A DNA stretch of 64,000 nt from UBA6115 sp050953005 (GCA_050953005.1 JBMNLV010000004.1:257699-321698), one strand, 5' to 3'. Shown: positions 44,316 to 54,082, numbered from the stretch's first letter. Notes: generated from the sequence alone by a model not told the origin. Made by a program: numbers and translations.

Positions 44316-47300
44316 GGTCGTAGGCATACTGGATGGCGTTCATGTGGTCCTTGTCCACTTTGCCGGAGACATGGACCCGGCTGTTATAGAAATGAATGCA
44401 CAGCTGACCGTTGAAGTTGTTGTCCGGGATTGTGTCGCCATCCGGATAGTTATGGGGCACGCCGTACAGGCTGGCCGCGAAGCTGCGGCCCTTGAGGGTG
44501 ATCCACACCGGGCGGCGCTGGTAGAGGTCCTTCTCCAAAATGTCCTGGGCGGTTTTCACGCCGTAGATGCGCGTGAGCGCCGCCGTGTCCGCGCTGGTCA
44601 GCGGCTCGCCGTCCACATGGTAGGCGCCGGCCCAGCGCCTGATGCGCAGGGAGATGTTGGTGCGCACGTCGGTCATGATGGCGGTCTCCCCGCGGCCCCA
44701 GAAGGAGTTGATGTCCCCCTTGTACCAGTCCACCAGTTCCACCGGGTAAAGGGTGGGGTTGACAGTGCCGCTTCCGCCGGGCTCATAGGTGTCCTCGGGC
44801 ACGGTGCCGTACAGCTTGTGCTGGGTGTTGTTGCCGGCGATGCCGTCCACCGTCAGGCCCTTGGCGCGCTGGTAGGCGCGCACCGCTTCCGCGGTCTGGC
44901 TGGAATAGGTGCTGTTGACATAGGCGCTTTGCAGATAGCCCAGACGGTTGAGCTCCTTGTTGAGCCGCAGGACGTCCTCACCCGTTGAGCCCAGCTGCAG
45001 GGTGCGGTAGGAAGCGGTGGACGGTGAGTCCGGATCGCCTGTATTGATGAGGGCCTTTTCCTCCTCCGGGGTGAGGATGCGCAGCAGGTCGCCGCGGATC
45101 CAGCCGTTGACGCCGCTGGCGCGCACAGAATACCAGGTCTCGGTCCCCACAGCGCTGGACTGGCCCAGCAGCGACACGACCGTGCCCTTTTTATAAATCA
45201 GCAGCAGGTTGCTGTTGCCTGAGCCCGCGCCTGAACGAACGATCACCTTGTCCATCGTTGTGATGGCGGTCTTGCTCATCTTTTCCAGCGGGGGGGTCGC
45301 GGTGGGCGTGGGCGTAGGCGTCGGGGTGGGCTGGCTGGCGATGTAGGCCAGGTATTCCTCATGGGTCATCATGCGAACCAGCGAGCCCAGCACATAGCCC
45401 TCCTGGCCCTGGTAGCTGATCTTGTACCACAGCCGGCCGCCGGCGGTCAGGGTGCCCAGCAGCGGGAAAGCGGTGCCGGCGTCGGCCACCTGTCCCAGGG
45501 CGCGCGCGTCCAGGCTGGCTGTGGCGCGCACGTTGACGCTGGTCATGGTGGTCAGCACATAGCCGGTGGCCGGGGGCGGGTCATTGGGCGAAGGCGGCGT
45601 CAGCGACGGGATCTTGCCATGGTTGAGGTAGTCAGCCACCTCGGTAATGCTCATCTGGCGCACACAGTCCCCTCGCAGGAAGCCCGCCGTGCCGTCGACC
45701 AGCACCTGGAACCAGTTGTAGCCGTTGGAGGTCTGCACCGGGCCCTGCAGGGGCAGAACCAGGCCCTTGTCAACGCGCCCGATAACAGCCGAGCCGGCCT
45801 GCGGCTTTTCACGCAGGTTGATTTCGGATTTGAAGGTCACGATATAGCCCAGCATGCTGGGGGGCGGGGTCACATCCGGGCCGGGCGGCGGGGTTTCGCC
45901 GCCGCTGTCCAGCTGGACAACGTCAGAACGCACATAGCCTGTGCCCTTGGGGCTGTTGACCAGGTACCAGGTATAGCCGCCCTGCTGGACGAAATTGGTA
46001 TAGTTGAGCACCAGCCCGCGGTCCAGCTGCGCGACAGTCCGCCCGCCGGGGGCGTTGCGCAGGTTGACGCCGCCCTTGATCAGCGTCAGGCTGCCCATCG
46101 ACGGCACCTCGGGGCCGGGGGTGCGAGTGGGGACCGGCGCGTCGGAAGCGTACTCATAGCAGTCCGAGCGCACATAGCCGTACCTCCGGCTGACATCATC
46201 ATAGACATACACCCAGTTGTAGCCGCTATAGGCGGTGGGGTTGCCATAAAAGGGCAGAATGCGCCCGCGGGAGAGCACAGCCACGGGGGTGCCCCCGGGG
46301 TATTCCCGCAGGTTGGTGTTGTCCAGGGTGATACGCACGCTGGCCGCGCCGTTTGAGGTGGGGGTGGGAGTCGGGGTGGGGGTGGGGACCGGCGCGTCGG
46401 AGGCGTACTCATAGCAGTCCGAGCGCACATAGCCGTACCTCCGGCTGACATCATCATAGACATACACCCAGTTGTAGCCGCTATAGGCGGTAGGGTTGCC
46501 ATAAAAGGGCAGAATGCGCCCGCGGGAGAGCACAGCCACGGGGGTGCCCCCGGGGTATTCCCGCAGGTTGGTGCCGCCCAGGGTGATGCGCACGCTGGCT
46601 GCGCTGTCAGTGTCAGTAGGCCCGGGCGGATCGGTAATCTGGGAACCGCCGTCAAGGCTGTAACAGTCCGAGCGCACATAGCCGCTCAGGCTGCGCGCGC
46701 TGTCAATCACGCGCGCCCAGTAATAGCCGCCGGAAAAAACCGGGGCGCCGTAATAGTTGAGCACTTCCCCGACCGGATACTGAAACAGAGATTTGCCGCC
46801 GGGCTCCTGGCGCAGGTTGGTGCTGGTTTTGGTGATGGTCAGGGTGCCGGACGCTTTCTCGTTCTGGGGAAACGAGGAACCGGGGGTTTCCTTTGAACTG
46901 GGCTGCTCGGTCTTCTGGTAGGCTGCCAGCTCGGCCGGGCTGAGCACGCGCAGGTGGTCCGTTTGCAAATAGCCGTTGAGGCTGCCGACAGAAACATGGT
47001 ACCAGGGGTTGCCTGTGGAGGGGAAGGCCAGCACCTTGACCAGCTGGTTCTTTTGCAGCGCGCTGATGCTGACGCCGCCGGGCTCCTGGCGCAGGTTGGC
47101 GCCCGACACGCTGACCAGGCCGTAATCGCCCTCCAGGGGAGGCGCGGTTTCAGCGGCCGGCGTGGGGGTGGGCGTCGCGCTTTCAGGCGCGCCGGTCTTC
47201 TCCGGCGGATCGGTCTTCACACCGCCCAGTGAAGGGTCCGGCTGCGGCTTGTTGACCAGCCAGGCGCTTTCCTCCGCCTGGGTCAGCATGCGAAAAAAGT

Positions 47301-47595
47301 CACCGCGGATATAGCCGGTATAGGTACGATCCTTGAATTTGGGGGTATTGGTCTCCACCTTGTACCAGGTATAGCCGCCGGACTTGAACTCATCCAGCAC
47401 CTTGGCAACCCAGCCGAGGTCAAGCCGGTCCCAGTAATCACTGCCGGTGGTTGCCTTGCGAAACAGCACCCTGTCGCCCGTGACCACGCCATGGGTGACC
47501 TCCGCCAGCGCCGGCAGCGCGCCCCAGAGCAAAGCCAGGATCAGCAGGCAGCTGAATACCCGGTGAAGACTGGTTTTCCGCTTGTTTATTTCCAT
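44296..47595 (-). CDS. Large secreted protein with multiple SH3 domains and a peptidoglycan-binding domain
   Basis: The protein is about 1,099 residues. ATG 47595 has GGAGG 10 bases upstream; a signal peptide follows (VFSCLLILALLWGALP). About nine SH3b-like units with the pattern NLRxxPGG...YVRSDCY run through the protein, separated by Pro/Thr linkers (PTPTPTPTPT). Near residue 870 a peptidoglycan-binding domain (LGSTGEDVLRLNKELNRLGY) occurs. The C-terminal domain (NGQLCIHFYNSRVHVSGKVD) has a Cys-x-His-Phe...His motif shared, to my knowledge, by other clostridial wall proteins and may be enzymatic. Two SH3 units near 46131-46620 are nearly identical (255-bp period). Confidence 0.85.
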   Translation of the reverse strand: MEINKRKTSLHRVFSCLLILALLWGALPALAEVTHGVVTGDRVLFRKATTGSDYWDRLDLGWVAKVLDEFKSGGYTWYKVETNTPKFKDRTYTGYIRGDFFRMLTQAEESAWLVNKPQPDPSLGGVKTDPPEKTGAPESATPTPTPAAETAPPLEGDYGLVSVSGANLRQEPGGVSISALQKNQLVKVLAFPSTGNPWYHVSVGSLNGYLQTDHLRVLSPAELAAYQKTEQPSSKETPGSSFPQNEKASGTLTITKTSTNLRQEPGGKSLFQYPVGEVLNYYGAPVFSGGYYWARVIDSARSLSGYVRSDCYSLDGGSQITDPPGPTDTDSAASVRITLGGTNLREYPGGTPVAVLSRGRILPFYGNPTAYSGYNWVYVYDDVSRRYGYVRSDCYEYASDAPVPTPTPTPTPTSNGAASVRITLDNTNLREYPGGTPVAVLSRGRILPFYGNPTAYSGYNWVYVYDDVSRRYGYVRSDCYEYASDAPVPTRTPGPEVPSMGSLTLIKGGVNLRNAPGGRTVAQLDRGLVLNYTNFVQQGGYTWYLVNSPKGTGYVRSDVVQLDSGGETPPPGPDVTPPPSMLGYIVTFKSEINLREKPQAGSAVIGRVDKGLVLPLQGPVQTSNGYNWFQVLVDGTAGFLRGDCVRQMSITEVADYLNHGKIPSLTPPSPNDPPPATGYVLTTMTSVNVRATASLDARALGQVADAGTAFPLLGTLTAGGRLWYKISYQGQEGYVLGSLVRMMTHEEYLAYIASQPTPTPTPTPTATPPLEKMSKTAITTMDKVIVRSGAGSGNSNLLLIYKKGTVVSLLGQSSAVGTETWYSVRASGVNGWIRGDLLRILTPEEEKALINTGDPDSPSTASYRTLQLGSTGEDVLRLNKELNRLGYLQSAYVNSTYSSQTAEAVRAYQRAKGLTVDGIAGNNTQHKLYGTVPEDTYEPGGSGTVNPTLYPVELVDWYKGDINSFWGRGETAIMTDVRTNISLRIRRWAGAYHVDGEPLTSADTAALTRIYGVKTAQDILEKDLYQRRPVWITLKGRSFAASLYGVPHNYPDGDTIPDNNFNGQLCIHFYNSRVHVSGKVDKDHMNAIQYAYDHAPSRK
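46131..46585 (-). repeat. 255-bp tandem repeat in the SH3 gene
   Basis: Sequence from about 46131 recurs 255 bp further (85 codons) with only a few changes over about 190 bases; it encodes one SH3 unit plus linker. This points to recent duplication and possible length variation. Confidence 0.75.
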
Positions 47596-47727
47596 GCCTT
47601 GCACTCCTCCGAATCACACCTTAAACAAAGTGACTATTATCTATTGGAAATTCTATTACAAAATCATTACAAGGTCAAGAAATAAATGAATTATTCAATA
47701 TTCTGCATATTCACACGAATTGCAGAA
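47596..47727. other. Upstream region of the SH3 gene
   Basis: An AT-rich stretch (47625-47720) is the probable promoter area for the large SH3 gene on the minus strand; the exact -10/-35 is uncertain. Confidence 0.3.
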
Positions 47728-47913
47728 TCAAGCGCAACATATCGAACACCGGGGCAAATCGTCCACTGCTTTGACGATATCCGGCAGTTTGCGTTCAAAC
47801 AACGCCTGCGGTGTCCCGCCTGAAAACGAGTACAAGCCGTACGCTGCCAGGTTAACGCCCAACACTCCGGCAGCTGAGGAACTGATGGCTCTTGGTGTAT
47901 ATGTTAACAGAAC
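47728..47913 (-). pseudogene. Open frame without start following the next gene's stop
   Basis: Directly after the TGA of the gene at 47914-48675, the same frame stays open for about 60 codons and reads like protein (GVLGVNLAAYGLYSFSGG; KLPDIVKAVDDLPRC). There is no start codon or ribosome binding site. It may be a relic of another gene or a former extension. I do not recognise the family. Confidence 0.3.
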
Positions 47914-48675
47914 TCAGTGGTAATTGGGATCATAAGGGTAACTGTCCCTGCTGTCGGGATATCCGTCACCGTCCGTATCCGTATCCTTTTCGTAGCCGCC
48001 GGGGATTGTGTACGTGGCTGAAAGGCGCATCGGGTTGAAGGTGTTTGCCCACATCGCGGTGAATTCGGCTTCCGGGGCAGTGTAAGTGGTCCAGGAAGCG
48101 GACGCGCCCCCGCTCATTCCCGGAATCCCATAGCCGGCGAAGTTCGTCCAGGCGAGCATGGTCACCTCCATCAGAGTAAACATCCTCCCGGCCTGCGGGT
48201 GCTGCCAGCTGACGAACCAGACCTGCATGACGCCTTCGGGCGGGGTGAGCATCAGATTCGGAAGGATGTTCTTCTGGAAGGTGCCCACGACCTCAAAGGA
48301 GCTGTCTCCCGCAACGCGGCTGAATACCATGCCGCCGATCATGTCATGGGTATAGGGCTGATCGAACCGCTGGACCTGGCAATAGTCGAAGCATGCCTGC
48401 CGTCTGGAATCACATGCCATGAAAGAGTAGACGTCGCCGCCCAGCACAGTCCAGTCCGGAGGATACTGATAGGTCCAGTCCCCACCCCAGTAAGTGGGCC
48501 AGCCGGACACGGGAACGACCGGCTTGGGCGCATTCGGGTCCGAGTACAGATAGTTCTGTTGAGTCGTCGCCATCCACTCCTGCAAGTCGGCGGGCAAAGA
48601 CTGGGCAGCCGCAGCCGAAAGTGGAATCAGTGAAACCAGCGAAAGGATCAGCAAGACAGACAGGAATCTTTTCAT
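47914..48675 (-). CDS. Secreted protein with C-terminal calcium-binding-type repeat
   Basis: The 253-residue protein has ATG 48675 behind GGAGGACA and a signal peptide (MKRFLSVLLILSLVSLIPLS). The middle is rich in Trp and aromatic residues (PTYWGGDWTYQYPPDW) with no known family. The end, DTDTDGDGYPDSRDSYPYDP, is a thrombospondin type 3-like Asp-rich calcium-binding repeat. A near-consensus minus-strand promoter lies at 48773-48801. Function unknown. Confidence 0.7.
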   Translation of the reverse strand: MKRFLSVLLILSLVSLIPLSAAAAQSLPADLQEWMATTQQNYLYSDPNAPKPVVPVSGWPTYWGGDWTYQYPPDWTVLGGDVYSFMACDSRRQACFDYCQVQRFDQPYTHDMIGGMVFSRVAGDSSFEVVGTFQKNILPNLMLTPPEGVMQVWFVSWQHPQAGRMFTLMEVTMLAWTNFAGYGIPGMSGGASASWTTYTAPEAEFTAMWANTFNPMRLSATYTIPGGYEKDTDTDGDGYPDSRDSYPYDPNYH

Positions 48676-48772
48676 AAATGTGTCCTCCCTGACATTACCG
48701 GTATCTTGTCCGTGTTCTTTTGTCTCCTGATGGATGTATGGTCGGAAAGATATGTGCTGTTTGTTCGAAATT

Positions 48773-48801
48773 ATTATAATCGAGTGTATTATGAGCGTCA
48801 A
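48773..48801 (-). promoter_or_regulatory. Strong promoter for the gene at 47914-48675
   Basis: On the minus strand TTGACG (48801-48796), 17 bases, TATAAT (48778-48773). Confidence 0.75.
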
Positions 48802-48883
48802 TAATAAAATAATCAAAACCCGCCGGTCAAAACCCGCCGGGCGAAGGGACAGAAAACAGGGCAACGCAAGGCTGCCCGTAATC

Positions 48884-48912
48884 TTGAGCGCTCCATCGGC
48901 CTGTGTTAGGAT
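48884..48912 (+). promoter_or_regulatory. Promoter for the beta-helix gene
   Basis: TTGAGC (48884-48889), 17 bases, TAGGAT (48907-48912), about 130 bases before the start. Confidence 0.5.
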
Positions 48913-49040
48913 ATGGACAAGCCTCAAAAGGAATTCCCGTGCGATGGACTGTCATTGCCGGCTTGTCGCCTGGTACATCAACAGGGACAGACCGATCGGT
49001 TTGCCTGAAACAGCCTTCTTTTAATAAGGGGATTGATGAA

Positions 49041-51073
49041 ATGAAAAATATCCCGCGTACGCTCCTGGTATCGGTTCTGGTACTGCTCTGTTCCGTTTTC
49101 CTGACCCCGCCCGCGCAGGGGGAAACACCCTCCGGCGCCCCGGAAGCGCTCCGCCTGTTTGACAGGCGCAAAACCCGGGAGCAGCTCGTTTCAGACTACT
49201 ACGCGCCTGTCAACGACAACGCGGAGAAGGGCCCGGCCTCCCTGCCGCTGCGCGTATGCAGTTTTGTTGAGCCTGAAACAGCTTCTCATCTCTACCTCCT
49301 GGTGCGCTTTAATGAGGACAGCGGGGATTGTTATGACGCGCTCAACAACCGCTATGTCTTTTCCTTGAGTCAAAACCCGAACTCTGTTTTTATGATGCGC
49401 ACAGGATGTCCGAGGATTATTTTTTGCCGGGCACCCTCCTGAAAAGGATTGAGATCAATTATCCTGATAACGCGAAACTGGCCTGGCTTGCCAGAAACTG
49501 GTTTTTTGAACTATCCATCCCGTCCTTTCCCCGGAAGTATGCTCCGCCATCCGCGGGAGAAAAACGGAAGCCGCCGGTGTTTCCGGAGGCCATGAACCGG
49601 CTGCTTGATCCCCGGGAGCAATCGCTGATCGCCCGGATCTTCAGCCAGGAGGACATCGACCGGTACCTGGCGGCTGTCTGCGCGAATCCATCCTTTGAAG
49701 GCGACGCGGAAAAAGCGGTCCTGGAATTTACGATGGCCCTGAAAGAATTTTTATCCAATATTTCTCCGAATGCCTTAGGGCCGTACTCAACGGAGATTCC
49801 GTTTATCAAGGAACATTTCGATTTGATCCTGCTGGGGGATTCGGGCCCTGAACCGGCGGCGCAGCGCCCGGAACCTCCCCGGATGGACGATACGGATCTC
49901 AACATCCTGCGGGAGATGTATGAGACCGCGTTCGCGCAGGAAAACCGTTTTCCAAGGGTGCAGACAGGCGGGGCGGTTTCCGCCGCGCTGCCGGCCGGCC
50001 CGGCCGCGGATCAGGCTTTGCCCGCGGGCCTTTCCCTCCCGGACGGAAAGAAGGACCATATCGCCTCAAGCTTTGAAGGTTTGCTGGAATGCATCGCCAA
50101 GGCCAAAAGCGGCGACACCATCTGGCTGACCAATGACATCCCTGTAAGGGATACCCTGAACATCGAAAAGAAAAAGCTGACCATCCGCAGCCTGGAAGGA
50201 AGCCTCTTCACGCTGCAAAAAAGGCTTGAGTGCAGGAGTTTTATCTGTCTTGGCAAGGGCGCGGCGCTGAGTTTGCGGGATGTGGCGCTGGACGGCGGGC
50301 TGTTCATGACTGGGGCTTATAATGAAATATACTGCGATAAAGCCTCCCTGACGCTGGCGCAGGGCAGCCGGATCAGGAATTTCATTGCCAATCAGCTCAT
50401 CTCTGTTCATGATGGCAGTATTACATTGGATGGCGGAATCATTAAGGACAACAGGATTCTGTGGGGCGCCCTTTTAAAGGTTTCGGGAAAAAAGGGAAAA
50501 TGCGTTATTGCGGATGGAGAGATCTGCTTCAATGAGCTGGATACATACAACAATTTCAGCAACGCGATCATCAGCCTCGAGGCCGGCACCTGCCTGGTGG
50601 AAGGCGGGGCCATCCACCACAATATCGGCGGCTCCGCGCCCATCTATGGCGGTCAGGATGCTGCCGTCAAGATGACCGGCGGCGATATTTACCGGAACGC
50701 GGCAAAGGACGCCGGGACGCTCCTGTATACAGGACAGCAGCTGACGATCACGGGCGGCTCGATCCGGGAGAATCATGCCTTTAGCGGGGCTTTGTGTTTG
50801 AGCTCTTCAACTAATAACAAAGCGACAAAAGCGAACGTTTCGGGCGGTGAAATCGTAAACAATTACAGCAGCCACTACTATGACGGCATCACCCTGGTCG
50901 CTTTTGACACCGCGGTGACCCTGGACATCAAAGGAGGGTGCGTGCAGGCGGCTTATCAGGGAAACGCGCTTTTTTTGCAGTACAAAAAAGCCAAGGCTGT
51001 TGTGACAAAGGGCGAGGTTATCGGTGTGGTCGTGACACTGGACGGCGCTGTTTTCACCGACAAACGCAAATAG
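49041..51073 (+). pseudogene. Secreted right-handed beta-helix protein, one frameshift
   Basis: The start MKNIPRTLLVSVLVLLCSVF is a signal peptide with AAGGGGA upstream. The frame changes at a T run (49387-49391); with one more T the protein continues NSVFYDAHRMSEDYFLPG and runs to 51073, about 677 residues. The N-terminal half is mostly helical. From about residue 350 it reads as stacked beta-helix rungs (SLTLAQGSRIRNFIANQLIS; TLDGGIIKDNR; EGGAIHHNIGG; ITGGSIRENHAFSGALCLSS), typical of adhesin-like parallel beta-helices. No membrane or wall anchor is visible. The shift may be a read error. Confidence 0.65.
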
Positions 51074-51098
51074 CCGGGTTTCGCCTTCAAACCCGGCT
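51072..51098 (+). terminator. Terminator hairpin after the beta-helix gene
   Basis: AGCCGGGTTT (51072-51081) and AAACCCGGCT (51089-51098) are exact complements around CGCCTTC; no strong T-run follows. Confidence 0.65.
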
Positions 51099-51205
51099 GA
51101 ATGATTGATAACTCAGGAAACCGCTGTTGAATTCAGGTTGCCGGCGCTTTTGCCTGTTTTGACAGCTGTCCCGCAAAAACCGCTTGTTTATCAGTTCCCC
51201 GGAGC

Positions 51206-51988
51206 TTAGGGCACGATATTGAATGTAAAATCGTCATACAGCTGGCCGTCAAAATAAAACTCAAGCGTATAGCGCCCTGTCGGCACGTGCTCAAAGTCTT
51301 TTTTAATGGCTTCAAAAAATTCGTACATGGAAAAGTTCATGTAATAATAGTCGTACCCGCGCTCCAAATCATAGTTGCGCCAAATCGTGACATATCCGGT
51401 ATACCCCAGCGGCGTTTTGGTCACAAGCTTCGCTTTATAGCTGCGGTTGTTGCGCAGCTGAGGATAGTGTACCTGGAGCTGGTATTGTTTGGTCTTGTCA
51501 CGGTTCACTTCAGCGATTGAAAACAGGGTTTCATCCAGCTTGATCTCTTTTTTCGTCCTGAATTCAGTAAAGATCTTGACTGGCACCGTATAGGTTTCGG
51601 AAGCCTCGCTGCTGCCGTTGCTGACAAATACAGTATAGGTCTCGCCGGGAATCATGTACTCAAGGGCAAATCTTTTAGATGTGATCTCGTCCCAATACCC
51701 GGTGTCATACTCGGCCTCGTAGCTTACGGCATAGGATGAGGAATCGCTTTTGTCGTCCCACGTAACAACAACATCACCGTTGTCTTCCAGGCTGAACCTG
51801 ATGTTGCTGATGTCCGTCCCGCTGAATTTTTCTTTTTTCTCAGGTTTTTTCCCACCGCAGTTGGAGCAGAAGTTGCCTTCATTCTGGGCGCCGCATGCCG
51901 GGCACTTCCATCCCTCGGCAAGCGCGCAGGTGGCTACCAGCAGCAAAGACATGACAATACAGCAAAGCGCGGAAAGTTTTCTTTTCAT
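51206..51988 (-). CDS. Exported protein with zinc ribbon and fibronectin-like region
   Basis: The protein is 260 residues. ATG 51988 follows GGAGGGATCGCC; signal peptide MKRKLSALCCIVMSLLLVAT. Directly after the cleavage region lies a zinc ribbon (CPACGAQNEGNFCSNCGG), usually a cytosolic module, so its place outside the membrane is unusual. Then comes a fibronectin type III-like stretch (NIRFSLEDNGDVVVTWDDKS...YAVSYEAEYD) and an unknown C-terminal beta-rich part. Function unknown. It stands alone on the minus strand. Confidence 0.65.
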   Translation of the reverse strand: MKRKLSALCCIVMSLLLVATCALAEGWKCPACGAQNEGNFCSNCGGKKPEKKEKFSGTDISNIRFSLEDNGDVVVTWDDKSDSSSYAVSYEAEYDTGYWDEITSKRFALEYMIPGETYTVFVSNGSSEASETYTVPVKIFTEFRTKKEIKLDETLFSIAEVNRDKTKQYQLQVHYPQLRNNRSYKAKLVTKTPLGYTGYVTIWRNYDLERGYDYYYMNFSMYEFFEAIKKDFEHVPTGRYTLEFYFDGQLYDDFTFNIVP

Positions 51989-52303
51989 GGCGATCCCTCC
52001 AATACTGACACAGTATGTTGATAACATTTACAAAAGCTGTTGAGCGTACATGCTGCGGTCCGTTTTCCTGTTGTCATTGCCGCGGCGGAAAAAGGAAACA
52101 GGCGCAATGAATAATACCGCCTGAAATACAAAATACATGCGTATGTTATCACATAACATCATCGCAAACAAGCAGGCGGGACCGCATTTTACCTTCCCCG
52201 GCTCCCGTTCAAAACCCCCTGCCCGCGTTCCTTGCTTGCGGCAAGCCGCGCGATGCCGTATACTACAGAAAAACATGGACGCAATGAAAGGGGGCGCAGG
52301 CCG
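51989..52303. other. Divergent control region
   Basis: The 315-bp region holds a perfect palindrome ATGTTAT-CAC-ATAACAT (52143-52159), possibly an operator for the exported zinc-ribbon gene, and the promoter of the phosphohexomutase gene. Confidence 0.45.
52236..52264 (+). promoter_or_regulatory. Promoter of the phosphohexomutase gene
   Basis: TTGCGG (52236-52241), 17 bases, TATACT (52259-52264), 40 bases before the start codon. Confidence 0.5.
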
Positions 52304-54022
52304 ATGGCTTTTGGGCAATTGCTGCAGCAGTGGCTGGATTTGTGCCGGGATGAACCGGATCTGATGGCTGAACTGCTCGCGTCAAAGGACAATCAAAAGG
52401 AACTGGAGGACCGCTTCTACCAGGATTTGGCTTTCGGCACCGGGGGCATGCGCGGGGTGCTGGGCGCGGGGCGCAACCGCATGAACATCTTCACCGTGCG
52501 CCGCGCGGCGGCCGGACTGGCGGATTACCTCAACTCCGACCCGGACAGCCGCGGCAAGTGCGTCGCCATCGGCTTTGACTCGCGCAAGTATTCCGGCCGT
52601 TTCGCCAAGCAGACCGCGCTGGTGCTGGCCGCGCGCGGCGTGCGCGCCTGCCTGTTTGACAGCCTGCGGCCGGTGCCGGTGCTGTCCTTCGCGGTGCGCC
52701 ATCTGGGCGCCGCTGCAGGCGTGGTAATCACCGCCAGCCACAACCCGCCTGAGTATAACGGCTTCAAGGCCTACGGGCCCGATGGCGCGCAGCTGTCCCC
52801 CGAGGGGGCCGACAGCGTGACGGAAGCCATCCGCGCCCTGTCCTTTGAGGAAGCCCTGCCCATGGACGAGGAGGAGGCCCTCAGGACCGGCATGCTGACC
52901 ATCATCGGCGAAGAGATTGACGCCGCCTACAACGACATGGTGCTGGGGCTGATGGTCTGTCCGGATGTCGTGCGCGAGGTGGGCAGCCGGCTTAAAATCG
53001 TCTATACCCCGCTGCATGGCTCGGGCAACCTGACGGTGCGCCGCGCGCTCCGCGACGCCGGCATCACCCATGTCACAGTGGTGCCCGAGCAGGAGCTGCC
53101 TGATCCGGCTTTCTCAACCGTCAAGGCGCCCAACCCGGAGGATCCGGCCGCCTTCACCATGGCCATTCCCCTGGCCAGGCAGGTCGGCGCCACCGTGATC
53201 CTGGGCACCGATCCCGACTGCGACCGCCTGGGCGTATGCGCGATGGACAGCCATGGAAACTTCAAAACGCTCAGCGGCAACCAGATCGGCTGCCTGCTGC
53301 TGCACCACATCCTTTCCGCGCGCAAGGCAGGCGGCACCCTGCCCAAAAACGGCGCGGCGGTCAAATCCATCGTGTCCACCAACCTGGCCAACGCCATTTG
53401 CGAAGACTATGGCGTCACCCTGTTTGAGGTGCTGACCGGTTTCAAGTATATCGGCGAAAAGATCCAGCAGTTTGAGGACTGCGGCGAATACACCTTCCTG
53501 TTCGGCTTTGAGGAATCCTACGGCTACCTGTCGGGCACCGCGGTGCGCGACAAGGACGCGGTCAACGCGGCCGTGCTGGTGGCCGAGGCCGCGAGCGTAT
53601 GCCTGAAGGAGGGCATTACGCTGTTTGACCGGCTGCAGCAGATCTACGCGCGCTACGGCTACTATGATGAAATGACCTGGTCGGGCACCTATCCGGGCAA
53701 GGAGGGCGCGGAGCAGATCAAATCCATCATGGCCCGTTTGCATGACGAATCCCCTGAAAGCATCGGCGGAACCAAGGTGCTGGCCAAGCGCGACTACCTC
53801 AAGGGGCTGGAAACAAGCGGACAGGGCAGCGCGCCGCTTCTCTTCCCGCCTTCCGACGTGGTGTATTTCAAGCTGGACCGTCATTTCTGGACATGCGTGC
53901 GGCCCTCAGGCACCGAGCCCAAGATCAAGTTCTACGCGGGCGCCAGCCACCCCGGCAGCCTGCAGGACGCTACAATGGCATGCAAGCAGCTGCTGGAGGC
54001 CTTCAAAAAGCTGGCGGAATAA
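52304..54022 (+). CDS. Phosphoglucomutase/phosphomannomutase (phosphohexomutase)
   Basis: The 572-residue protein shows the four-domain mutase blocks: the phosphoserine loop TASHNPPEYNGFKAYGPDG, metal loop GTDPDCDRLG, sugar-binding GFEESYGYLSG and phosphate-binding RPSGTEPKIKFY. Length and blocks match Bacillus-type alpha-phosphoglucomutase. It interconverts hexose 1- and 6-phosphates, feeding wall and glycogen precursors. ATG 52304 is preferred because a proper promoter lies just upstream and earlier starts give an extra 24 residues unlike the family. A bidirectional terminator separates it from dnaN. Confidence 0.93.
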   Translation: MAFGQLLQQWLDLCRDEPDLMAELLASKDNQKELEDRFYQDLAFGTGGMRGVLGAGRNRMNIFTVRRAAAGLADYLNSDPDSRGKCVAIGFDSRKYSGRFAKQTALVLAARGVRACLFDSLRPVPVLSFAVRHLGAAAGVVITASHNPPEYNGFKAYGPDGAQLSPEGADSVTEAIRALSFEEALPMDEEEALRTGMLTIIGEEIDAAYNDMVLGLMVCPDVVREVGSRLKIVYTPLHGSGNLTVRRALRDAGITHVTVVPEQELPDPAFSTVKAPNPEDPAAFTMAIPLARQVGATVILGTDPDCDRLGVCAMDSHGNFKTLSGNQIGCLLLHHILSARKAGGTLPKNGAAVKSIVSTNLANAICEDYGVTLFEVLTGFKYIGEKIQQFEDCGEYTFLFGFEESYGYLSGTAVRDKDAVNAAVLVAEAASVCLKEGITLFDRLQQIYARYGYYDEMTWSGTYPGKEGAEQIKSIMARLHDESPESIGGTKVLAKRDYLKGLETSGQGSAPLLFPPSDVVYFKLDRHFWTCVRPSGTEPKIKFYAGASHPGSLQDATMACKQLLEAFKKLAE

Positions 54023-54026
54023 AAAG

Positions 54027-54075
54027 AAAGACCCGGGAAAACCTTTTGCAAACAGGCGGTTTTCCCGGGTCTTTT
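54027..54075. terminator. Bidirectional rho-independent terminator
   Basis: AAAGACCCGGGAAAACC (54027-54043) is the exact complement of GGTTTTCCCGGGTCTTT (54058-54074), with T/A runs on both sides, between convergent genes. Confidence 0.9.
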
Positions 54076-54082
54076 ATTGTAG

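Larger units (their letters stand above)
48676..49040. other. Divergent promoter region
   Basis: The 365-bp region holds promoters for both flanking genes (listed separately) and a direct repeat AAAACCCGCCGG (about 48817 and 48833). No gene is seen. Confidence 0.5.

Noticed and set aside
47720..47923. Plus-strand 67-codon ORF
   Set aside because: No ribosome binding site; the minus-strand frame over the same DNA looks more protein-like.
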